A DNA stretch of 64,000 bases from DATBGO01 sp963840095 (GTDB lineage: Bacteria > Actinomycetota > Actinomycetes > Streptosporangiales > Streptosporangiaceae). The notes below the pieces were generated by a model. The model made no database searches. It was not told the DNA's origin and worked only from the letters and a program-made list of their open reading frames with translations. Of the stretch, positions 55,174 through 62,395 are shown piece after piece (within the stretch, counting starts at the first letter, position 1; every line of letters begins with the position of its first letter). The DNA lies in contig CAWIXN010000014.1 in the NCBI GenBank assembly GCA_963840095.1, positions 1 through 64,000 of the forward strand. The letters run 5' to 3'. Position numbers and translations under genes: made by a program.

Positions 55174-55240
55174 CGTGGCGGCGGGCACGTGGCGGCGAAC
55201 CGCTACAGCGGGTGATATCGCCCGCACCACGCGGGACATG

Positions 55241-55846
55241 TCACCGGCGCGGCGCCAGCCACCGGGTGTCGATCCGGGCGTGCCGGATCCGGCCTACCAG
55301 ACGGACGCGCAGCGTCTCCGGCGTGTTGTCGCCCGCGTCCCTGCTGATCGCCAGCTTGCTGTACCGCACCGCCAGCTCGTTGGCGTCCACCACCATGCCC
55401 GGCGCGAGGACCAACTCCACGTCGCCGCCGCGCACCCGCAGCTCGATGATCAGCTCGGGCCCGCTGCGCACCGCGCTGGTCAGGTCCAGGATCACGTCGC
55501 ACCACGCGGTGCGCAGCGCCAGCCGGTGCGGCAGCGTCCAGGGGCCGTCGCGGCGCACCGAGCCATGCCGCTCGTCGATGGTGAGCAGTTCGGCGGCCGG
55601 CTCGGCCGGCGTCCCAGCGAGCCGCAGTGCGAGCGCGCCATCGCTTCCTGGCACCGCGATCAGATCGGCGGTGAGCGGGGCCAGCGCGTCGATGGTGCGG
55701 GCGGCCAGCGCCACGTCAAGCCGCTCGTCGAACTCGGCCGGGTCGAGCCGGCCGTCGGCGACGGCGGCGCGCAGCAGTTCGATGACCCGGTCGCGGTCCG
55801 CGTCGGATGCACGCAGCGCGGGTGAGCTGGGCGGATCTGCCGACAT
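55241..55846 (-). CDS. DUF1707 SHOCT-like protein
   Basis: 201 residues from the ATG at 55846. The DUF1707 domain is RASDADRDRVIELLRAAVAD and GRLDPAEFDERLDVALAART (residues about 12-55). The C-terminal part is beta-rich (DVILDLTSAVRSGPELIIEL, GDVELVLAPGMVVDANELAV), resembling the cell-wall-active antibiotic response/LiaF-like fold. No TM. Function unknown; divergent from a second DUF1707 gene. Confidence 0.85.
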   Translation of the reverse strand: MSADPPSSPALRASDADRDRVIELLRAAVADGRLDPAEFDERLDVALAARTIDALAPLTADLIAVPGSDGALALRLAGTPAEPAAELLTIDERHGSVRRDGPWTLPHRLALRTAWCDVILDLTSAVRSGPELIIELRVRGGDVELVLAPGMVVDANELAVRYSKLAISRDAGDNTPETLRVRLVGRIRHARIDTRWLAPRR

Positions 55847-56021
55847 CCGGCCTCCCCGGCTGCGACGTGGTGGCACCGCGCCACCGATATTCCACGTTAT
55901 AGCGCAGACAGCAGGACACGTGAAGCTGAAGCGCTGCTCGAATCCGTCCTGGTGAACTACGAGCGCACCCAGGGCGGCACCGCGCTACGCTTACCCTGGA
56001 TCGTGCTGGTTGGGGGCGGCG

Positions 56022-56711
56022 ATGGCGACAGGACCGGGAGACGAGCTGGCAGCGTCCGCGGCGGGCCGCGGGCGCCTGCGGGCCTCGCACGCCGACCGCG
56101 AGCAGGTGATCGGCACTCTCAAGGCCGCGTTCGTGCAGGGCATGCTGGCCAAGGACGAATTCGACCTGCGGGTAGGCCAGGTGTTCGCGTCGCGGACCTG
56201 CGCGGAGCTGGCCGCAGTCACCGCTGACCTCCCCGCCGAGCCGACCGCAGCTCAGCCGCCCAAGCCCGCCCGGGCCCAGGGCGAGCAGCCAGTTCTGCGG
56301 CCCGGGCCGGTGATCATGGCGGCGACCGCGCTTGATGCAGGCGTATGGGCGTTCACGTTGCTCCCGCACTGGGCGCCAAGGAATCCCGATAGCGATCCGC
56401 CGCACGCATTAATATTGCTGTTCTTCACGGCCAACCTCATCTACCTGTTCGTTTCGGTAATAGCTGTGGGATTTATGATCGCCGGGTGGCGTGAGAAGCG
56501 TTCCGGCGGGCGGCCACCGCGGCGGCCAGCACCCGGCGCGGGCGGTCAGGCGTCCCGGCGCCCGCATTCAGCCGACCCGGGCGGAGAGCTTCCGCCGGTC
56601 GATCGCGGTCACCGGCACACCGCCGAAGCTGAGCGGAGCCGTCCTCCCCGGCCGCCAAGGCGGGCTCGCGGTCACCGCGGCGATGGCGCCCCCGCGGGTT
56701 GCTTGCCGTGA
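56022..56711 (+). CDS. DUF1707 membrane protein
   Basis: 229 residues; the ATG at 56022 follows GGGGGCGGCG. DUF1707 (RASHADREQVIGTLKAAFVQ, GMLAKDEFDLRVGQVFASRT) occupies residues about 20-65, followed by two TM segments, ATALDAGVWAFTLLPHW and ALILLFFTANLIYLFVSVIA. The last 70 residues are Arg/Pro-rich and low complexity, perhaps frameshifted. Paralogous N-domain to the gene divergent from it at 55241-55846. Function unknown. Confidence 0.8.
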   Translation: MATGPGDELAASAAGRGRLRASHADREQVIGTLKAAFVQGMLAKDEFDLRVGQVFASRTCAELAAVTADLPAEPTAAQPPKPARAQGEQPVLRPGPVIMAATALDAGVWAFTLLPHWAPRNPDSDPPHALILLFFTANLIYLFVSVIAVGFMIAGWREKRSGGRPPRRPAPGAGGQASRRPHSADPGGELPPVDRGHRHTAEAERSRPPRPPRRARGHRGDGAPAGCLP

Positions 56712-57075
56712 CCGCTGGCAATCGCCGTGCCATGAGCGGGTAATCAGCCAGACCTGAGCGTCCACATGGCTGCCGCGGCCCTGCGGGGGCTGGTCGGCAG
56801 CAGCCTCACTTACCGCCATGGATCCATTCCACAGCTGATAATCCAGGCTGGAGATAGGCGTGCGGCATGCAGGCGGAACGTGCAAAGGCCTCGCCAGACT
56901 GCCACCGGACCGTGATACGCGGATCCCACCTTGCTGACCTGCCGGAAAGCCGGTCCTGGTACCCGATGCGGCGCGGCGCGACTCGCGGTCGCGGGTGCGG
57001 CCGCCGCTGGCACCGGCCACGCCGCCACCGCCCGAGACGACCGCCACCCAGGCCAGGCTGCCGTTGTAGATGGGC
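56712..57075. other. No gene recognised
   Basis: Between the DUF1707 gene and the 3' end of the HipA-like gene. One minus-strand frame spans it but has no family resemblance and a shadow-like composition. Confidence 0.35.
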
Positions 57076-58278
57076 TCATCTGAACGCGTGAATAAACGGG
57101 AGATTTGCTAGCCGATCCTCGATATGCCTCGTCAAGAAATCTGGAACAGGGCAGTCGGCTTTTACCTGCGACCATGACTCCACAAGGCTGCCAGCGGTCG
57201 ACTTCGCCAGGTCAATAACATGATCAGGATTAATTCTAGACTGAAGGGCCAGGCGACGGAAATTATCCACTGTAACTTGGCTGGCGAACCGACCGCCATT
57301 AATTGCAAATGCGAGTTGCTGGGCCTGGAAATCGGGGTACACGGTCACGCACACGAAGTCGTACGCCGGTGAAAGCCGCGCCGTCCGGGAGTCAGGATAT
57401 CGAATAGTCCAGTTCTTCAAATGAGCGTCTACGTTTCCCATTACTATCATCGCCGCAAGTCTTCGCACATACTCATCAAGATCACCCGGGCACGTTGCCG
57501 AAATAATCCGCGCAAGGCCACTATACGTGGCCCGTTCGTACTTTAGCTCCGGTGACACCTCCCTAACTTGAGCAAAATCTTCCTGGTGAATCCGTCCATC
57601 CTCGCGCCGATCGAATCGTTCAACTCCAAACGCCAGCTCGTTGTCACGGATCAACCCAGGCAGGAGACCAGACAATTCATGACCTCGGAACAGTTTAGTT
57701 TTCGGCACATCAATGCCTGCCAACCGAGCCCAATAGAGCATCGTGTATTCATTCTCCGGCACGGATTGAAATCGTCGATCAGGAAGCTTGACAATCCAAT
57801 TTCCGCCCTGACCGCTCATCGGCAGCGCGAGACTCTTGCCTTCCCAACGCATTGAGAACTTTGGCTGCACACCCGCCAAAGAGAATCGGACTCGATAATC
57901 AGGACGACCCTTGCGGCGTTCTGCCAGCTCAGGGATCCTTGCCAGATCCGACTCAGGAACCACTCGGACAGCGCCGGGTAGATCGCCTCCTATGTACGTG
58001 ATTATTTGAAACTCATGAGGGTTATCTCGACCAAGTTCGCGGCCGATAATCTGCCGCAGTCCACTACCTTCCTCTGGCAACAGGTTAGCAAACCATTCAG
58101 GGAGCCTGCTAATCGCGTTTCTCCGACGGTCCGGAAACGCTTCGAAGCCTTGCCCTAGTACAGGATGCATTGGATCGCGGTCTTCGTAATCAAACCAGGT
58201 ACGTCCATCAAGATAGCCTAGTGTTCCTACACGACGCGAATCAAGATAGACACCCGCCTGAGCGTTATTCGGCGTCAT
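57076..58278 (-). CDS. HipA-type Ser/Thr kinase toxin
   Basis: 400 residues from ATG 58278 (GAAGGGG upstream; ATG 58281 adjacent). N-domain: SRLPEWFANLLPEEGSGLRQ (58-77) and IGGDLPGAV (96-104). Kinase core: FSLAGVQPKFSM (132-143), ATP lysine in GGNWIVKLPD (158-167), catalytic loop MGNVDAHLKNW (280-290) and metal Asp in LSPAYDFVC (302-310). All expected catalytic motifs are present, so it should be an active kinase; HipA toxins phosphorylate tRNA synthetases and stop translation. No HipB-like HTH antitoxin is adjacent; instead the gene overlaps the 3' end of a DUF262 gene by 14 bp. AT-richer than neighbours, a sign of transfer. Confidence 0.9.
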   Translation of the reverse strand: MTPNNAQAGVYLDSRRVGTLGYLDGRTWFDYEDRDPMHPVLGQGFEAFPDRRRNAISRLPEWFANLLPEEGSGLRQIIGRELGRDNPHEFQIITYIGGDLPGAVRVVPESDLARIPELAERRKGRPDYRVRFSLAGVQPKFSMRWEGKSLALPMSGQGGNWIVKLPDRRFQSVPENEYTMLYWARLAGIDVPKTKLFRGHELSGLLPGLIRDNELAFGVERFDRREDGRIHQEDFAQVREVSPELKYERATYSGLARIISATCPGDLDEYVRRLAAMIVMGNVDAHLKNWTIRYPDSRTARLSPAYDFVCVTVYPDFQAQQLAFAINGGRFASQVTVDNFRRLALQSRINPDHVIDLAKSTAGSLVESWSQVKADCPVPDFLTRHIEDRLANLPFIHAFR

Positions 58279-59875
58279 CATCGGCCCCTTCAACATCATC
58301 AAACAATGTTGAAAGATCCGGACCGTCACGAAATCCGAACAGTGCATGCCGCTGGACGTGATCACGAATTATCGCCGAAAGCAAAGTCGTGCGGCGTTCG
58401 AGAAACGCTTCAATCCTGCCTTCATGAAGAAGTCCGGCCGCCCGACTATCGATGCAGTGACTTTCGAGAGTGACGAGATCGGCGCTTTCAAGGGCCCGAA
58501 GTATCGAGTGACTCATCGAAGCTGGATAGATCATTCTGTTAGCCATGCTCTTGACCAACGTTTTAGAAACTATTGGTATTAGCACATGCCCTTCGTCGAG
58601 GAGCCCAAGAATGTCGACGGGAACTGCTGAATGATCGGTGTGGATTGGCAGCATCTGTGGATGGCGCGATAGCATGCCCAGAATGTTGATCTTCGCTTCA
58701 ACTCGGTTTAGCCTAACCTGTGAAAGCTCAGGCATCCAATCTCCAGACGACGGCGGAAGCAAGCGCAGAATCCGGATAGCACTGTTAACCGGATCTCCGT
58801 AGATAGCAGAAGAATTTTGTCGAATGGCAATGGTATTACCTTGCGGAGCCACTCCGACGACTGCACCTCGCCACACCCACCGGCGGAGCAGCTCGGCTGC
58901 CGTCTCCTGGGGCGGTCCGAAGGTCGAGATGAAACGTGCGAGGACTGGAATCTGTAGTGCGTACGGTAGCAGTCTGATATGTGGAATCTCGGCTATCTGG
59001 CGGAGGAACTCGACAACCTGTTCAATAGCACGCTCGGTCGTGATGAAGGCCGAGTGACGATCTGCATCGCCCTTGAATTCATCACGAAAATCGCGGTCTA
59101 CTCTAGGACCTCTGATTGCGAGAAGGCTTTGCATCAGGATCCGCTCGGGGATGTGGCCGAATCCGAAAGCTTGAACGTCTGAAGCCAGCGTGCGTAGATC
59201 GCTAGGATCACGTCGTTCCGGAACTGAGTGAAGAGCATTGAAGATCTCTTCAGCCTTAAGCGACAGCCCGTAAGTATTCATGCGATCGAATATGTCGCGT
59301 AGCGCGTATTCGTCGTCGCCAGTGACTATATACATCGGGATTCTATAGTCACGAATGGATGCGACAACTCGATCTGCCGTAGTAATTTGAGGATCGGTCA
59401 GTTGCGGGCGGGAGCGGATCCAGCTGTTGGCGAGAGCTGTATTAAGAGTGATTGAGACTGGCATCCAATGATAGGGCGGCAAGTGATTGGGGGAAGCTGA
59501 GACAAACTTTTCATCGCTAAGATCAAAGTAGATCAGGAAACGGGGATCCACGGTATCATCATCGGCCGTTAGCGCCCCTACAAGGCTGATGATGCGCTGT
59601 TGGCCGTCTACTACCCAGAATGCGTTATCTACAGCAGGAGCGTTAATGTTCAGATGGCCAATAGTGAGTTTGGCAGCCGGGGCTGGGCGTTGCCAGACGA
59701 GTAGATTGCCGATGGGATATCCGCGGAAAATGCTATCGAAGAGCCTGGTCACAGCATGACGATCCCACCTGTATGAACGTTGAAATGAGGGGATGCGAAT
59801 ACGACCCTGGAGAGCCCACTCCACGAGTTCGCTCGGCAGCGTGCTGTCGACCTTGGGCCGGGTGATCTTACTCAC
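58265..59875 (-). CDS. DUF262 (GmrSD-N/ParB-like) protein
   Basis: 536 residues; GTG start (GAGAGG upstream). The N-terminal DUF262 domain has LQGRIRIPSFQRSYRWDRHA (22-41), YPIGNLLVWQRP (53-64) and the signature VVDGQQRIISLVG (88-100), the DGQxR motif of ParB/Srx-fold proteins that hydrolyse nucleotides or cut DNA in GmrSD-type systems. DRMNTYGLSLKAEEIFNALH follows, as in the family. The C-terminal 300 residues have no HNH/DUF1524 signature, so this is not a standard GmrSD. It is the first gene of an operon with the HipA-type kinase. Low GC. A sensor or effector role in a defence or addiction pair is inferred. Confidence 0.85.
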   Translation of the reverse strand: MSKITRPKVDSTLPSELVEWALQGRIRIPSFQRSYRWDRHAVTRLFDSIFRGYPIGNLLVWQRPAPAAKLTIGHLNINAPAVDNAFWVVDGQQRIISLVGALTADDDTVDPRFLIYFDLSDEKFVSASPNHLPPYHWMPVSITLNTALANSWIRSRPQLTDPQITTADRVVASIRDYRIPMYIVTGDDEYALRDIFDRMNTYGLSLKAEEIFNALHSVPERRDPSDLRTLASDVQAFGFGHIPERILMQSLLAIRGPRVDRDFRDEFKGDADRHSAFITTERAIEQVVEFLRQIAEIPHIRLLPYALQIPVLARFISTFGPPQETAAELLRRWVWRGAVVGVAPQGNTIAIRQNSSAIYGDPVNSAIRILRLLPPSSGDWMPELSQVRLNRVEAKINILGMLSRHPQMLPIHTDHSAVPVDILGLLDEGHVLIPIVSKTLVKSMANRMIYPASMSHSILRALESADLVTLESHCIDSRAAGLLHEGRIEAFLERRTTLLSAIIRDHVQRHALFGFRDGPDLSTLFDDVEGADDDAE

Positions 59876-60356
59876 TCAAACCTCTCTAGAGCAGAGCAAG
59901 GACGCTCAACGTAGAGGCGCGGCTTGCCTGTTCGCGGTCCGGCTGCGCGGGTGGTCGGAAGCGGCTGCGTCGACCCGGCGGATACGGACTGTTCAACAGA
60001 CCATGTTAGAGGGCGGCGTTGCCATGGTCGGGGACCTTGTCGTGAGCGGCAAGGCGCACATGTGGCGCAGCACCGGGCGGTAGCCGCTGGTGCTCGCCGA
60101 GGCTTTGCCGTTCGTATCTTCCTGGCTGGTGGTCCCGTCCTCCTCGCCACACGGCGGCCACGGCCAGGGGCTGGCAGCTATGAGGAGGACGGGGAGGAGC
60201 AGGAAACGGCAGGTCAGCGCCCGGAGCTGCTAACGCATTCGGCGACGAGACTTCGCGGAACCGGGGAGACGCAGCGCGCGACCAGGAACGCAGGCGGCGT
60301 CGGTGCCCAGCTCACAGGGACACGCGGCCACAAGGGAGACAGGGAAGATGTGCCCA
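59876..60356. other. Intergenic, no gene recognised
   Basis: Divergent upstream region of the DUF262 operon. Only short frames without family resemblance. Confidence 0.35.
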
Positions 60357-60440
60357 AGAAGTGCAGGTCAGAGGCCTGATCGCCAGGTATGGTGGTCGGG
60401 CCTTTCGGCTGGATAGCAGCGCTATGGCAGCAGAATCGGG
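60357..60440 (+). repeat. Repeat E: tRNA-fMet flank with hairpin
   Basis: AGAAGTGCAGGTCAGAGGCC then TGATCGCCAGGTATGGTGGT matches the flank of repeat B, including GCAGCGC...GGCAGCAG at the end (60416-60433 versus 30647-30666). The tRNA part is missing. The hairpin GGCCTGATCGCC with GGTGGTCGGGCC is retained at about 60373-60401. Confidence 0.7.
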
Positions 60441-60693
60441 CTTCACAGTACGGCAGCTGGTGGGCGAGATCGGCAGGAGACGTCATCGTGACGGGTCTGG
60501 AGATCGCCTCCTTGTTGCAGCCCCGACACGTTGTGCGGCGAGTGCAGCCGACTTTGTCCGGACCGCTCCCGGTCCGCCGTGATCGCACTGACATAGCGCC
60601 GCGTACGCCGAGCTGTAGTTCCTGCGGATGACTAGCTACCTGTTCGCCGGTGATGAGGCTACTTGCCTGGCGGACTCCGGTAGCCTGCCGGGC

Positions 60694-62388
60694 ATGACGT
60701 CCGTTGCTTCGCTGTCGGAGGGAGAGTTGTCTGCGGATCTGGTTCCGTACCTGTCTCTCCTCGGCGTGTTGCGGCAAGGTGCGCCGGTCGATGGGAAACG
60801 TATCCGGCTGGTTGAGGCTGCTGTAGAGGTCTGGCGCAGGCCGGGGTTCGATACCTTCCTGTCCCAGCCGACGCTGGGGTTTGAGCCGTTCGACTACCAG
60901 TGGCAGACGGCCCAGACGGTGCTGCGCAGGATGCGTGGCCGGGCCATTCTCGCCGACGAGGTCGGGCTCGGCAAGACGATCGAGGCCGGGCTCGTGCTGT
61001 CTGAGCTGCGGATGCGGGGCCTGGCCGACCGGGTTCTCGTGATCGTCCCTGCGGGCCTGACCCAGCAGTGGCGGGAGGAGCTGGAACGGAAGTTCGCGTT
61101 GCCGACCACCATGGCCGGCCAGCGGGAACCGGACGCGGGCCGCGATCGTCCGGTGGTGATCGCCTCACTTGCCGCCGCACGCCGCGAGCCGCTCGGGTCG
61201 GTGCTGACGGAGCGGCCGTGGGATGTGATCATCGCGGATGAGGCCCACCGGCTGCGCAATCCGCGCAGCGCCTCCGGCCGGCTGGCGCGGGCATTAAGCG
61301 CCCGGTATCTGCTGCTGCTCACGGCCACTCCGGTGGAGAACCGCCTCCAGGATCTGTACGAGCTGGTGAGCTTGGCCGCCCCCGGGCTGCTGGGCACGCC
61401 CGCGCAGTTCCGCGCCCGGCACGGGCCCGGTGAGGTGGACGCACCGCGCAACGTGGCCGAGTTGCGGGCCAGGACGAGGGAGGTGATGGTCCGTCACCGC
61501 CGCGGCGAGGTGAGCGTGATGCTGCCGCAGCGCCTGGCCGAGACGGTGCTCGTGACCTCCTCCGCTGAGGAGACAGCACTCTATGCCGGGATCGCCGCGC
61601 GGATCAGGCAGGAGGCCCGGGATGCCCCGCGATCGGTTCGGCTGGCCCTGCGCAGCCTGGCCAGGCTGGCCGGATCGAGTCCGGCCGCGGCAGCCCCGAC
61701 CCTGGTCAAGATCGGTTGGGAGGACCTTGGTCGGCAGGCCGCCGCCATAGCCGGCATGAGCAAGGTCGCCGAGCTCGTCGCACGGCTGCACGGCACTGCT
61801 GGGGAGAAGGTGCTCGTGTTCACCGCCTTCCGGCAGACCCTGAGCGCCCTCGCTGGCGAACTGAGCCGCCAGGGCATCCCGGCCGCCATCTACCACGGGA
61901 GCCTGGCCCGATCCGACAAGGAGAAGGCGATCTCGGCGTTCCGTGACGAGGTGGATGTCCTGCTGAGCACCGAGTCGGCAGGAGAGGGGCGTAACCTGCA
62001 GTTCTGCCACATGATGGTCAACGTCGACCTGCCGTGGAACCCAATGCAGATCGAGCAGCGGCTCGGTCGGCTGCACCGGGTGGGCCAGACACGAGACGTG
62101 CTACTGACCAACCTCGTGGCCCGCGACACCATCGAGCAGCGCATCCTGCATGTGCTCGAAGCCAAGATCAACTTGTTCGAGCTTGTGGTCGGGGAACTCG
62201 ACATGATCCTGGGCAGGATCGACGACGACTTCGACTTCGAGGCCTCGGTGTTCGACGCCTACGTCGAGTCCCGCGACGATGCCGAATTCGCCGACCGGCT
62301 GGAGGAGATCGGGGAGAACCTGGCTCGGGCCAGGACGGAGTACCTGCGGGACCGTTCCGTTACGGATGAATTGATCGGGCAGGAGTGA
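60694..62388 (+). CDS. SNF2/RapA-type DEAH helicase
   Basis: 564 residues from ATG 60694; ATG 60628 would add 22 residues. Motifs in order: FDYQWQTAQTVLRRM (Q-like), Walker A ILADEVGLGKTIEAGLVL (85-102), VLVIVPAGLTQQW, DEAH in IIADEAHRLRNP (179-190), LLLTATPVENRLQDL, then the C-lobe VLVFTAFRQTLSALAGEL, STESAGEGRNLQ and IEQRLGRLHRVGQ. A SWI2/SNF2 translocase close to RapA/HepA in core but lacking their extra domains; it moves on duplex nucleic acid using ATP. It starts an operon whose next gene begins 7 bp after its stop. Confidence 0.9.
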   Translation: MTSVASLSEGELSADLVPYLSLLGVLRQGAPVDGKRIRLVEAAVEVWRRPGFDTFLSQPTLGFEPFDYQWQTAQTVLRRMRGRAILADEVGLGKTIEAGLVLSELRMRGLADRVLVIVPAGLTQQWREELERKFALPTTMAGQREPDAGRDRPVVIASLAAARREPLGSVLTERPWDVIIADEAHRLRNPRSASGRLARALSARYLLLLTATPVENRLQDLYELVSLAAPGLLGTPAQFRARHGPGEVDAPRNVAELRARTREVMVRHRRGEVSVMLPQRLAETVLVTSSAEETALYAGIAARIRQEARDAPRSVRLALRSLARLAGSSPAAAAPTLVKIGWEDLGRQAAAIAGMSKVAELVARLHGTAGEKVLVFTAFRQTLSALAGELSRQGIPAAIYHGSLARSDKEKAISAFRDEVDVLLSTESAGEGRNLQFCHMMVNVDLPWNPMQIEQRLGRLHRVGQTRDVLLTNLVARDTIEQRILHVLEAKINLFELVVGELDMILGRIDDDFDFEASVFDAYVESRDDAEFADRLEEIGENLARARTEYLRDRSVTDELIGQE

Positions 62389-62395
62389 GCGGGGG

